From assembly GCF_001426885.1 (NCBI RefSeq), contig NZ_LMFP01000028.1:895749-959748 (forward strand): a stretch of DNA of 64,000 nucleotides, read 5' to 3'. The stretch is from Pelomonas sp. Root1444. GTDB lineage: Bacteria > Pseudomonadota > Gammaproteobacteria > Burkholderiales > Burkholderiaceae_C. The notes beneath the pieces were generated by a model, which worked only from the letters and a program-made list of their open reading frames with translations, had not been told where the DNA came from and made no database searches. Positions 36,694 through 45,068 of the stretch are shown one piece after another. Position numbers and translations under genes: made by a program. Each line of letters starts with the position of its first letter. Within the stretch, counting starts at the first letter, position 1.

Positions 36694-37617
36694 CTACACG
36701 GCTTCCAGCGACAACCCCGCCTGCTGCCAGGCGTCGATGCCACCGCGCAGCACGCGCGCCTGGTAGCCCTGCGCCTTCAGCCACTGCGCGGCGCGGGCGG
36801 CAGACACGTCGTTGGGGCAGGCGCAGTAGGTGACGAACTCGGCCTCGGGCGGCCAGCCGGCCACCGCCGGCCCACCCAGGGCGCCAAGGTCCAGATGGCG
36901 CGCACCGGGGAGGCGGCTGTCGCGCGGGCCGCCGCGCACGTCGACGAAGATGACCTGGCACCCCTGCTGGCGCAGCGCGGCCACTTCGGCCGGGTCCAGG
37001 CGCTCCAGACGGTTCAGTTCGCGCCGCACGGCCGAGCGGCGCCACAGCCGCCAGCCAAGATAAGCCGCCACCACCGCCACACCAAGGGCGATGGCGGCGC
37101 TGCCCAGCTGGCTCAGCTCGCGCAGCAACGCGTCGATCTGCGCATGGAAGGCCCAGCCGGCCGCCAACCCCGCGCCGGTCCAGAGGGCGGAGCCAAGCAG
37201 GTTCCACGCGAGAAAGCGGCCCGTCGACATGCCCAGGGCTCCGGCCAGCGGCGGCGCCAGCATGGACAGGCCCGGCACGAACTTGGCGATGAGCAAGGTC
37301 AAGACGCCCCTACGGGCAAAGCTGACCTCGTTCTGGCGCACGCAGCTGTCCGGCGAGATGGAGATGCGGCACAGCGCCGCCAGCACGCGCCGCCCGAGGC
37401 GCCGGCCGGCCCAGAACCACAGCGCGTTGGCCACCATTGCCGCACCGGTGACCGTGCCGAAGGCGCGCAGCGCGAAGCCGTCGCGCGAGGCCGACTCCGC
37501 GCCCAGCAGCAACAGCAGCGGCGTGGACGGCAGCGGCGCGCCGAGCTGGTGCAGCAGCACGGCCACGGCCACGGCAAGCAGGCCGTGGCGGGAGAAGAGT
37601 TCGGTGATCAGGTCCAT
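36694..37617 (-). CDS. DedA-family membrane protein fused to rhodanese domain
   Basis: 307 residues from MDLITELF; the upstream extension to 37698 runs into the ModE box. The DedA (SNARE-associated) part spans about 1-195 (GAPLPSTPLLLLLGAE, FARRGVLTLLIAKFVPGLS, then several TM helices). The C-terminal ~100 residues form a rhodanese domain (VIFVDVRGG, YCACPNDVSAARA, VLRGGIDAW) with a Cys-containing loop. DedA proteins act in lipid flipping and membrane homeostasis. The fusion is a known arrangement and places a sulfur-transfer or redox domain on the cytoplasmic side. Divergent from modB. Confidence 0.87.
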   Translation of the reverse strand: MDLITELFSRHGLLAVAVAVLLHQLGAPLPSTPLLLLLGAESASRDGFALRAFGTVTGAAMVANALWFWAGRRLGRRVLAALCRISISPDSCVRQNEVSFARRGVLTLLIAKFVPGLSMLAPPLAGALGMSTGRFLAWNLLGSALWTGAGLAAGWAFHAQIDALLRELSQLGSAAIALGVAVVAAYLGWRLWRRSAVRRELNRLERLDPAEVAALRQQGCQVIFVDVRGGPRDSRLPGARHLDLGALGGPAVAGWPPEAEFVTYCACPNDVSAARAAQWLKAQGYQARVLRGGIDAWQQAGLSLEAV

Positions 37618-37671
37618 AGGCGGGACCGCCAGCATAGAGCCGCCCGCTTCTCCGCGCCGGCCGCCGCCCAT

Positions 37672-37695
37672 CGCGATGTAGTTGGATACATTACG
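37672..37695 (+). promoter_or_regulatory. Putative ModE box upstream of modB
   Basis: CGCGATGTA-N6-TACATTACG. The right half matches the E. coli ModE half-site TACATAACG in 8 of 9 positions, the left half its complement in 7 of 9, and the core ATGTA-N6-TACAT is perfectly symmetrical. It ends 5 bases before the modB ATG; ModE is encoded in the same operon, so molybdate-dependent repression is expected. Confidence 0.75.
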
Positions 37696-37700
37696 CATCC

Positions 37701-38384
37701 ATGCCTACCGACCTCTGGCGCCAGTTCGACGCCGCGCCGCTGCTGCTGACGCTGCGCGTCGCCGGCGTGGCGACGCTGCTGGCCCTCGCGCTGGGCGTGG
37801 CGCTGGGCTGGGTGTTCGCGCGCACGAAGCTGCCGGGGCGCGGCCTGCTGGAGGCCGTCTGCATGCTGCCGCTGGTGCTGCCGCCCACCGTGCTGGGCTA
37901 CGGCCTGCTGGTGCTGGCAGGCCGGCGCAGCGCTTTGGGCGGCTGGCTGCGCGAGCATTTCGACTACACGCTGATCTTCAACTGGCATGGCGCCGTCGTC
38001 GCGTCCACGCTGGTGGCCCTGCCGCTGGTGCTCAAGGGCGCCAGCAGCGCCTTCGCCCAGGTGGACCGCAGCCTGGAGGCCGCCGCGCGCACGCTGCGCC
38101 AGTCGGGCTGGAGCACCTTCCTGCGCGTGACGCTGCCACTGGCCTGGCCGGGCATCCTGGCCGGCACGCTGCTGGCCTTCGCCCGCGCGATGGGCGAGTT
38201 CGGCGCGTCGCTGATGGTGGCGGGCTCCATCCCCGGCCAGACGCAGACGGCCTCCATGGCCATCTACGACGCGGTGCAGGCCGGCCGCGACGACCTGGCG
38301 CTGATGCTCGCCCTCATCGTGTCGGCCGTCTCGGTCGCCATCCTGCTGCTGTCCAACCGCTACCTGCAACGCGCGCCGTCATGA
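37701..38384 (+). CDS. modB: Molybdate ABC transporter permease
   Basis: 227 residues, five predicted TM helices. Typical ModB motifs: LPLVLPPTVLGYGLLV and the EAA-loop region LEAAARTLRQSGWSTFLRVTLPLAWPGI, then [19 protein letters not shown]. It forms the membrane channel for molybdate (possibly tungstate) with ModA and ModC. The ATG is only 5 bases after the ModE box, which is unusually close, and its stop overlaps modA (ATGA). Order modB-modA-modC-modE differs from the enteric modABC. Confidence 0.92.
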   Translation: MPTDLWRQFDAAPLLLTLRVAGVATLLALALGVALGWVFARTKLPGRGLLEAVCMLPLVLPPTVLGYGLLVLAGRRSALGGWLREHFDYTLIFNWHGAVVASTLVALPLVLKGASSAFAQVDRSLEAAARTLRQSGWSTFLRVTLPLAWPGILAGTLLAFARAMGEFGASLMVAGSIPGQTQTASMAIYDAVQAGRDDLALMLALIVSAVSVAILLLSNRYLQRAPS

Positions 38385-39112
38385 AACGCCTGCTGCTGCT
38401 CCTCACCGCCCTGCCCTGGCTGGCGTCTGCCCAGCAGCTGACCGTTTCGGCCGCCGCCAGCCTGACGGACGCCTTCAAGGCCATCGCCCCGCGCTTCGAA
38501 GCCGCGAGGCCCGGTGCGACCGTGCGCTTCAACTTCGCCGCCTCCGGCGTGCTGCTGCAGCAGATCGCCCAAGGCGCGCCGGTGGACGTGTTCGCCAGCG
38601 CCGACCAGGAGACCATGGACCGTGCCGCCGCGCAGAAGCTCGTCGCGGCCGGCACGCGGCGCGATTTCGCGGCGAACTCGCTGGTGCTGGTCACGCCGCC
38701 CGGCGGCGCCGTCGCAAGCATGCGCGACCTGGCCGGTGCCGGCGTGAAGCGCATCGCCATCGGCAAACCGGCGTCCGTGCCGGTGGGGCGCTACACGCAG
38801 CAGGCGCTGGAGAACGCGCGGCTCTGGGCCGGCCTGCAACCCAAGCTGGTGTTCGCCGACAACGTGCGCCAGGTGCTGGACTATGTGTCGCGCGGCGAGG
38901 TCGAAGCCGGCTTCGTCTACCGCACCGACGCCGAGCTGGCCAGGGGCAAGGTCGGCATCGCGATGACGGTGGCCGGGCATGCGCCGGTCAGCTACCCGGC
39001 GGCCGTGGTGGCCGACAGCAGGCAGGCGGCGCTGGCGCGCGACTTCGTCGCCTTCCTCGGCGCTGCCGAGGCGCAGGGCATCCTCGCCAAGCACGGCTTC
39101 GACAGACCTTGA
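38381..39112 (+). CDS. modA: Molybdate-binding periplasmic protein
   Basis: 243 residues with a signal peptide (cleavage near ASAQQ). ModA motifs: LTVSAAASLTDAFKAIAP, FNFAASGVLLQQIAQGAPVDVFASAD, IGKPASVPVGRYTQQAL, VRQVLDYVSRGEVEAGFVYRTD. These place the Ser, Val/Ala and Tyr ligands that hold the oxoanion in the family. It delivers molybdate to ModB. It overlaps modB by ATGA and modC by TTGA. Confidence 0.93.
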   Translation: MKRLLLLLTALPWLASAQQLTVSAAASLTDAFKAIAPRFEAARPGATVRFNFAASGVLLQQIAQGAPVDVFASADQETMDRAAAQKLVAAGTRRDFAANSLVLVTPPGGAVASMRDLAGAGVKRIAIGKPASVPVGRYTQQALENARLWAGLQPKLVFADNVRQVLDYVSRGEVEAGFVYRTDAELARGKVGIAMTVAGHAPVSYPAAVVADSRQAALARDFVAFLGAAEAQGILAKHGFDRP

Positions 39113-39819
39113 TCGACATTGCGCTCAAGCTCTCGGTCAGCGACGCCCGCCGCCGCTTCGACCTCGACATCGCCTTCGAGTCCGACGCGCCCTTCGTCGC
39201 GCTGTACGGCCCGTCGGGCGCCGGCAAGTCGCTGACGCTGCAGGCCATGGCCGGGCTGCTGCCGGTGCGGGCCGGCCATGTGATGCTGGGCGGCCGCGTG
39301 CTGCTGGACACGGCCGCCGGCATCGACCTGCCGCCCCAGGCCCGCGGCATCGGCTACCTGTTCCAGCATTACGCCCTCTTCCCGCACCTCAGCGTGCGCG
39401 ACAACATCGCCTTCGGCTTGACGGACTGGTGGCGCCGCCTCACGCCCGCGGACGCAGCGCGGGTGGACGAACTGATCGAGTCCTTCGGCCTGGCCGGCCT
39501 GGCGCGCAGCAAGCCGGCCACGCTGTCCGGCGGCCAGCAGCAGCGCGTGGCGCTGGCGCGGGCGCTGGCCTGCAAGCCGCAGGTGCTGTTGCTGGACGAG
39601 CCCTTCGCCGCACTGCACACGACGCTGCGCCGCCAGCTGCGCGAGGAGTTGCGCGAACTGCGGCGACGGCTGGGCATCCCGGCCCTCATCGTGAGCCACG
39701 ACGCCGAGGACGTGAAGGCGCTTGCCGAAGAGGTCTTCATACTCGACGGCGGCGGCCTGCAGCGCCGGCTGCGTGTCGATGACCCGGATCTCGCCGCGGC
39801 GCTGGAGCAGGTCGGGTGA
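39109..39819 (+). CDS. modC: Molybdate ABC transporter ATPase
   Basis: 236 residues, TTG start overlapping the modA stop (TTGA); the translated start reads (M)IDIALKLSV. Walker A GPSGAGKS, Q-loop GYLFQHYALFP, signature LSGGQQQR, Walker [12 protein letters not shown] and H-loop IVSHDAED are present. The D-loop, normally SALD, reads AALH, so its Asp is missing. At 236 residues it lacks the C-terminal regulatory MOP domain of E. coli ModC; the operon's ModE carries two MOP domains instead. Confidence 0.9.
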   Translation: MIDIALKLSVSDARRRFDLDIAFESDAPFVALYGPSGAGKSLTLQAMAGLLPVRAGHVMLGGRVLLDTAAGIDLPPQARGIGYLFQHYALFPHLSVRDNIAFGLTDWWRRLTPADAARVDELIESFGLAGLARSKPATLSGGQQQRVALARALACKPQVLLLDEPFAALHTTLRRQLREELRELRRRLGIPALIVSHDAEDVKALAEEVFILDGGGLQRRLRVDDPDLAAALEQVG

Positions 39820-40613
39820 GCACGCAGGACCACCCGCTGCTGCAGGGCGAGCTGCGCCTGGGCGGCCGGCTGGACGGGCGCTTCTTTGACCTGCTGGCCG
39901 CGCTGGCGCTGACCGGCTCGCTGCAGAAGGCCGCGCGCACCGCTGGCTACAGCTACAAGGGCGCCTGGCTGGTGCTGGACGCGGCGGCCGCGCTGACGCA
40001 TGCGCCGCTGGTCGACAAGGCCACCGGCGGCGCCGGCGGTGGCGGCACGCGGCTGACGGCCGAGGGCGACGCGCTGCTGGCCGCCTGGCGAGAACTTCAA
40101 GCCCGGCACGCCGCCTTCCTGCACGAACAGGCCGCCTGGCTGGCCACGCAACCGGCGCTCGATGCGCTGCTGAAAAGGATGAGCATGAAGACCACCGCCC
40201 GCAACCAGTTCCTGGGCCGCATCTCGGCCGTACACGCCGGCCCGTCGACGACGACGGTGCGTGTCGCGCTGGACGGCGGCCAGCAGGTCACGGCCTCGCT
40301 GACGACCGAGGCTGCGCACGAACTCGAAGTCAGCACCGGCCAGCAGGCGCTGGCGCTCGTCAAGTCCAGCGAGGTCGTGCTGGTGACGGACTTTGGTGGC
40401 TATCGCCTGTCGGCGCGCAACCAGCTGGCCGGCACCGTGTCGCGCGTGGAGCGCGGCGCGGTGTCGTCGCTGGTGGGCCTGACCTTGCCGGGCGGCACGG
40501 TCGTGACCGCGAGCGTGACCAGCGACGCGGTAGATGGACTGGGCCTGACCGTCGGCCAGCAGGCGACGGCCGTGTTCAAGGCGTATGCAGTGATGCTGGC
40601 GGTGCGCGCCTAG
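39816..40613 (+). CDS. modE: Molybdate-responsive regulator ModE
   Basis: 265 residues, GTG start overlapping the modC stop (GTGA). The N-terminal winged HTH ([31 protein letters not shown]) is followed by two tandem MOP/TOBE domains ([21 protein letters not shown] and [20 protein letters not shown]), each ending SSEVVLVT or similar strand. It binds molybdate and then the ModE box upstream of modB, shutting off uptake. Its 3' end overlaps the convergent DUF1348 gene by four bases. Confidence 0.92.
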   Translation: MSTQDHPLLQGELRLGGRLDGRFFDLLAALALTGSLQKAARTAGYSYKGAWLVLDAAAALTHAPLVDKATGGAGGGGTRLTAEGDALLAAWRELQARHAAFLHEQAAWLATQPALDALLKRMSMKTTARNQFLGRISAVHAGPSTTTVRVALDGGQQVTASLTTEAAHELEVSTGQQALALVKSSEVVLVTDFGGYRLSARNQLAGTVSRVERGAVSSLVGLTLPGGTVVTASVTSDAVDGLGLTVGQQATAVFKAYAVMLAVRA

Positions 40614-41083
40614 AGCCCCAGGTCACTCAGGCTCGGATGCTCGTCCGGCCTCCGGCCCAGCGGCCAGAAGAACAGCCGCGCCGACTCGGCGATGGGCAGG
40701 TCGTTGATGCTGGCAAAGCGCCGCCGCATCAGGCCCTCGTCGGTGAACTCCCAGTTCTCGTTGCCATAGCTGCGGAACCAGTGGCCCGAGTCGTCGTGCC
40801 ACTCGTAGGCGAAGCGCACGGCGATGCGGTTGCCGGTGAAGGCCCACAGCTCCTTGATGAGCCGGTAGTCCAGCTCGCGCGCCCACTTGCGCGTCAGCAG
40901 CGCATGTACCTGCTCGCGGCCGACCGGGAATTCGGCGCGGTTGCGCCAAACCGTGTCGTCCGTGTAGACGCCGACGACGCGGTCGGGGTCGCGGCTGTTC
41001 CAAGCGTCCTCGGCGAGGCGCACTTTCTGCGTCGCGGACTCAAGGGAAAACGGTGGCAAGGGTGGGCGCATGGCCTGCTCCAT
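40610..41083 (-). CDS. DUF1348 (NTF2-like) protein
   Basis: 157 residues. Near-complete DUF1348 pattern: [64 protein letters not shown]2-like cone fold, cytoplasmic. These proteins are widespread, often stress- or detoxification-linked, with no defined reaction. It is on the same strand as the cyanase operon, separated by a hairpin-rich repeat. Confidence 0.88.
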   Translation of the reverse strand: MEQAMRPPLPPFSLESATQKVRLAEDAWNSRDPDRVVGVYTDDTVWRNRAEFPVGREQVHALLTRKWARELDYRLIKELWAFTGNRIAVRFAYEWHDDSGHWFRSYGNENWEFTDEGLMRRRFASINDLPIAESARLFFWPLGRRPDEHPSLSDLGL

Positions 41084-41109
41084 TGAGCTTCACGGAGTGA
41101 AGCGACTCA

Positions 41110-41195
41110 TCCAGCGGCCGCCGTGGATCTGGCTCTGCCAGGCCACCAGCGGCGCCCCCTCGAAGGGGGCCGGCGAAGCCGGTAGGGGGTGGGCC
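41110..41195 (-). repeat. Tandem-hairpin intergenic element after cynS
   Basis: Contains GCCCCCT-CGA-AGGGGGC (41154-41170) and CGGC-GAA-GCCG (41171-41181), back to back, ending a few bases from the cynS stop. This is the CCCCCTC...GAGGGGG type of element common between genes in related Burkholderiales. It probably ends or trims the cyanase operon message. Confidence 0.6.
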
Positions 41196-41197
41196 AA

Positions 41198-41641
41198 TCA
41201 GTACGTCTTGTAGGGCAGGAACTTGCCGCTCATGACGATGCTGACGCGGTCGCCGGCTGCGTTGGGCTCGCGCTGCAGGTCCATCTTGAAGTCGATGGCG
41301 CTCATGATGCCGTCGCCGAACTCTTCATGGATCAGCTCCTTGAAGGTCGTGCCGTAGACGCTGATCAGCTCGTAGAAGCGGTAGATCAGCGGGTCGGTCG
41401 GCACGCTGGTCGGCAGGCTGCCCTTGTAGGGCACGACCTTGAGCCACTGCGCCTCGGCTTCGGTCAGGTCGAAGGTCTTGGCCAGCTTGGCGGCCTGCTC
41501 GTCGTTGAAGGTCATCTGGCCCAGGCAGCCGGCCGTGACCCATTCCTTGCTGAGGCCGATGTCGGCGGCGACGTCGGCCCACTTGATGCCCTTGGCAACC
41601 TTGGTGGCGATGATTTTTTCGGTGACTTCGAGGCGGCTCAT
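41198..41641 (-). CDS. cynS: Cyanate hydratase (cyanase)
   Basis: 147 residues, the standard length. Catalytic triad conserved: R88 and E91 in YRFYE, S114 in GIMSAIDF. It converts cyanate and bicarbonate to ammonia and carbon dioxide, detoxifying cyanate and giving nitrogen. The N-terminal helical domain (KIIATKVAKGIKWADVAADIG) matches the family. It is the last gene of a four-gene operon with a nitrate/cyanate-type ABC importer, overlapping the ATPase gene by ATGA. Confidence 0.96.
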   Translation of the reverse strand: MSRLEVTEKIIATKVAKGIKWADVAADIGLSKEWVTAGCLGQMTFNDEQAAKLAKTFDLTEAEAQWLKVVPYKGSLPTSVPTDPLIYRFYELISVYGTTFKELIHEEFGDGIMSAIDFKMDLQREPNAAGDRVSIVMSGKFLPYKTY

Positions 41642-42519
41642 GCGGTGCTCCTGTGGATGGCGGGGTGGGTGTCGAGGGGAATGACTTCGGCGGGCTCCGG
41701 CAAGCCGGGGCGCACTTCGGGTGGATGCTCCGGGGCGCGGCCGTGGGACAAGGTCGCGCTGCGCTCGACGAGGAAGTCGACGAGGTGGTTGCGGATGCGG
41801 TAGTACTGCGGGTCGTGGTGCAGCGTGGCGCGCTGGCGGTCACGGCTCATCGTGTTGACGACGATCTCCGCCACGCGCGCCTGCGGGCCGTTGGCCATCA
41901 GCAGGATGCGGTCGGCGAGAAGAATCGCTTCGTCCACGTCGTGCGTGATCATGAAGACGGTCTGGCGCGTGGCGGCGCAGATCTTCAGCAGCTCGTCCTG
42001 GATGGTGCCGCGCGTCAGCGCGTCCAGCGCGCCGAAAGGCTCGTCCAGCAGCAACATGCGCGGCTCGATGGCGAAGGCGCGCGCGATGCCCACGCGCTGC
42101 TTCATGCCGCCGGAGAGCTGGCTGGGCTTCTTGTCCAGCGCGGGTGTCAGGCCCACGAGGGCGACGTACTTCTCCACCTGCGCGTCGACCTCGGCACGCT
42201 TCCAGTCCGGCCACTTGCTGCGCACCGCGAACGCGATGTTCTGGCGCACCGTGAGCCAGGGCATCAACGCGTGGCCCTGGAAGACGACGCCGCGCTCCAG
42301 CCCTGGCGCATTCACCTCGCGCTGGGCCATGAAGACATGGCCGTCGCTCGCCTGCTCCAGGCCGGCCAGCACGTTGAGGATGGTCGTCTTGCCGCAGCCG
42401 CTGTGGCCGATGATGCAGACGAACTCGCCCTCGGTCAGCGTGAAGTTGACGTTGTCGAAGACGGTCGCGTCGCCATAGCGCTTGGCCAGGCCTTGCACTT
42501 GCACGAGTTCAGTCGACAT
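41638..42519 (-). CDS. Nitrate/cyanate-type ABC transporter ATPase
   Basis: 293 residues. Walker A GHSGCGKTT, Q-loop VVFQGHALMPW, signature LSGGMKQR, Walker [14 protein letters not shown]-loop MITHDVDEA. It resembles NrtD/CynD ATPases. A ~40-residue Pro-rich tail follows the domain. It is encoded between permease and cynS with overlaps on both sides, so it very likely powers cyanate import. Confidence 0.9.
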   Translation of the reverse strand: MSTELVQVQGLAKRYGDATVFDNVNFTLTEGEFVCIIGHSGCGKTTILNVLAGLEQASDGHVFMAQREVNAPGLERGVVFQGHALMPWLTVRQNIAFAVRSKWPDWKRAEVDAQVEKYVALVGLTPALDKKPSQLSGGMKQRVGIARAFAIEPRMLLLDEPFGALDALTRGTIQDELLKICAATRQTVFMITHDVDEAILLADRILLMANGPQARVAEIVVNTMSRDRQRATLHHDPQYYRIRNHLVDFLVERSATLSHGRAPEHPPEVRPGLPEPAEVIPLDTHPAIHRSTA

Positions 42520-43378
42520 AGGTGACGGCCTTCTGCGCGCGGGCGAAGAGCAGGTCCAGCGCCATGCCCACGAGGCCGATGACGAGGATGGCGAAGATGA
42601 CGTTGGGCAGGCTGAGGTTGTTCCACTCGTTCCAGACGAAATAGCCGATGCCCGTGCCGCCCACCAGCATCTCGGCGGCGACGATGACCAGCCAGGCGAT
42701 GCCCATGCTGATGCGCATGCCCGTCAGGATGGTGGGCGCCGCGGCCGGCAGGATGACCTCGAAGGCGCGGCGGATGGGGCTCACCTCCAGCGTGCGCGCC
42801 ACGTTCAGCCACTCGCGCCGCACGCCGGCCACGCCGAAGGCCGTGTTGATCAGCATGGGCCACAGGCTGCAGATGAAGATGACGAAGATGCCGCTCGCCG
42901 CCGAGTCCTTGATCGTGTAGAGCGCCAGCGGCATCCAGGCCAGCGGCGAGATGGGCTTGAGCACCTGGATGAACGGGTCCAGCGCCTTGTAGACCAGCGG
43001 GCTCATGCCGATGACAAAGCCCAGCGGGATGGCCACCAGCGCCGCCAGCAGATAGCCCAGCCCCACGCGGCCCAGCGAGTAGGCCAGCTGCAGGCCGATG
43101 CCCTTGTCGTTGGGACCGCGGTCGTAGAAGGGCTCGGACAGGTGGTGCACCACCGTGCGGCCCATCACTGCCAGCGTCGGGAAGCCGCTCTTCGCGGCCA
43201 CCGGCGTCGCGTCGAAGGGCTTGCCCATCAGCTTGGCGTACTCGATCTGCTCGGGCGTCATGGCCGCTGACGCCGCAGCCTGCATGCCGCCCAGCGTGGC
43301 GAGATGCCACAGGCCGAGCAGGCAGCCGAGCAGCAGCAGCGACAGCAGGCCGGCGCGGAAGTTCAACGAGCGTTGCAT
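42509..43378 (-). CDS. Nitrate/cyanate-type ABC transporter permease
   Basis: 289 residues from MQRSLNFRA, which starts one base after the upstream stop; the longer frame is unnecessary. About six TM helices. The EAA loop reads VRREWLNVARTLEVSPIRRAFEVILPAAAPTI, followed by WLVIVAAEMLVGGTGIGYF, typical of NrtB/CynB permeases. It carries a long periplasmic insertion after TM1. It overlaps the ATPase gene by 11 bases. Confidence 0.9.
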   Translation of the reverse strand: MQRSLNFRAGLLSLLLLGCLLGLWHLATLGGMQAAASAAMTPEQIEYAKLMGKPFDATPVAAKSGFPTLAVMGRTVVHHLSEPFYDRGPNDKGIGLQLAYSLGRVGLGYLLAALVAIPLGFVIGMSPLVYKALDPFIQVLKPISPLAWMPLALYTIKDSAASGIFVIFICSLWPMLINTAFGVAGVRREWLNVARTLEVSPIRRAFEVILPAAAPTILTGMRISMGIAWLVIVAAEMLVGGTGIGYFVWNEWNNLSLPNVIFAILVIGLVGMALDLLFARAQKAVTYVD

Positions 43379-43379
43379 G

Positions 43380-44762
43380 TCAGGCCCGCTTGATCGCAAA
43401 GCTGTTGACATAGGCATCGGCCTTGGCCGGATCGAACTCCTTGCCCATGACCTTGAACTTCGGATAGCCGCCGGCCTTGTCGTCCGGCACGGCCAGGTCC
43501 AGCGCCTTCATCTGCTTCTTCGCGTCCGTCAGCAGGAAGACTTTCTCGGCGATCTGCTTGTAGTTCACGTCGCCCTTCACATAGCCCCAGCGCTTCATCT
43601 GGCTCAGGATCCACACGGCCATGCTCTGCCAGGGCATGGGGTCGAAGTCGGCGCGGTCGGGCACGACCTTCACATTGCCCAGGCCGTCGGCGAACTTGCC
43701 GGTCAGCACCTGGGCGATGACGGTCTCCGGCTGGTTCAGGTAGGCCTGCGGCGCGATGACCTTGGCGATCAGCTCACGGTTCTTGGCCTGGCGCGCCATC
43801 GCGGCGGCCGTCAGCACGGCGCGGTACAGCGCGATGAAGGTGTTGGGGTTCTGCTGGGTGAAGGCCGTGCTGGTGCCGAAAGCGCAGCAGGGGTGGTCGT
43901 CCCACAGCTCCTTGGTGAGCAGGTGGATGAAGCCCACCTCCTCGAACACCGCGCGCTGGTTGAACGGGTCCGGGCCGAGGAAGCCGTCGATGTTGCCGGC
44001 GCGCAGGTTGGCCACCATCTCGGGCGGCGGCACCACGCGGATCTGGATGTCGCGGTCCGGGTCCAGCCCCGCTTCCGCCACGTAGTAGCGCAGCAGGAAG
44101 TTGTGCATCGAATACTCGAAGGGCACGGCGAACTTGAAGCCCTTCCACGTCGCCGGGTCGCGCTTGTCTTTGTGCTTGACGCTGAGCGTGATGGCCTGGC
44201 CGTTGGTGTTCTGGATGGTGGCCACGTTCATCGCCGTGGCCGGTGCGCCCAGACCCAGGCTGATGGCCAGCGGCATCGGCGACAGGAAGTGCGTGGCGTC
44301 GTACTCCTTGTTGATCATCTTGTCGCGGATGAGCGCCCAGCCCGCCGTCTTCACGACCTCCACGTTCAGCCCCTGCTTGGCATAGAAGCCCAACGGGTGG
44401 GCCATGATCAGCGGCGTGGCGCAGGTGATGGGGATGAAGCCGATCTTCAGGTCCTTCTTCTCCAGCGCGCCTTTGGTGTCCTGCGCCATCGCCTGCAGAC
44501 TGGCCAGCGGCAACATGCTGCCGATGGCCGCCATCGCGGTGTTGCGGCCGACAGCCCTCAGGAAGCGGCGGCGCAGCGCGTCCTGCGGGAACAGCGCCTT
44601 CACCAGCGTGGCTTCGACAAAGCTGGCCGACTCGGCTTCGAAGTCGGCGGACTCGCTGCGGGCGCGTAGTTCGGCGGCGACGTGGTCGGCCGCGCTGGCG
44701 TGCTGGCCGCAGGCGCAACGCATCAGCAGGGGTCGGTCGGCGTCGTAGGGATCGTGGGTCAT
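43380..44762 (-). CDS. NrtA/CynA-type ABC substrate-binding protein, Tat-exported
   Basis: 460 residues. An unusual ~60-residue acidic N-terminus with CACGQHASAADH precedes a Tat-type signal (RRRFLRAVG, then a hydrophobic stretch to LQAMA). The binding domain begins KKDLKIGFIPITCATPLIMAHPLGFY, the NrtA/CmpA signature. The N-terminal CxCGxH segment is a recurring extension in Burkholderiales NrtA-like proteins and would stay in the signal region. With cynS in the operon, cyanate is the likely substrate; nitrate or bicarbonate are alternatives. Confidence 0.87.
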   Translation of the reverse strand: MTHDPYDADRPLLMRCACGQHASAADHVAAELRARSESADFEAESASFVEATLVKALFPQDALRRRFLRAVGRNTAMAAIGSMLPLASLQAMAQDTKGALEKKDLKIGFIPITCATPLIMAHPLGFYAKQGLNVEVVKTAGWALIRDKMINKEYDATHFLSPMPLAISLGLGAPATAMNVATIQNTNGQAITLSVKHKDKRDPATWKGFKFAVPFEYSMHNFLLRYYVAEAGLDPDRDIQIRVVPPPEMVANLRAGNIDGFLGPDPFNQRAVFEEVGFIHLLTKELWDDHPCCAFGTSTAFTQQNPNTFIALYRAVLTAAAMARQAKNRELIAKVIAPQAYLNQPETVIAQVLTGKFADGLGNVKVVPDRADFDPMPWQSMAVWILSQMKRWGYVKGDVNYKQIAEKVFLLTDAKKQMKALDLAVPDDKAGGYPKFKVMGKEFDPAKADAYVNSFAIKRA

Positions 44763-45068
44763 CGAGTGCTCCTCAGGATGGGAGCGACTCTAGGAACGGG
44801 CGGGCCGTCGCGGAATCGTGGTGGGCGGCGAGTTTCTGTAGGGGTGGAACTACGAGGGAAAACCTGAACATTCGTTGCTCGGCGGCGACTCCGCACCGGA
44901 CGCTACATGTGTGCATGTCGGCCACTTGCAGCAGAAGCGGTCGTCTACTGGTATGCGACGGCATGGCCGGTACTCACAGCAATAGTCCGACGGTCGTTGT
45001 CGACCGCATGCTGGCAGGCTTGTCGGCTAGAGTGCCCGACAGAGGAAGCCGCCCAGCGGCCTACGAGC
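44763..45068. other. Divergent intergenic region, cyanase operon / HEPN-like gene
   Basis: 306 bases with lower GC than the surroundings. It must contain the cyanase-operon promoter (leftward). The frames that run through it lack coding character. No cynR-like gene is adjacent, and I could not identify a convincing operator. Confidence 0.4.
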
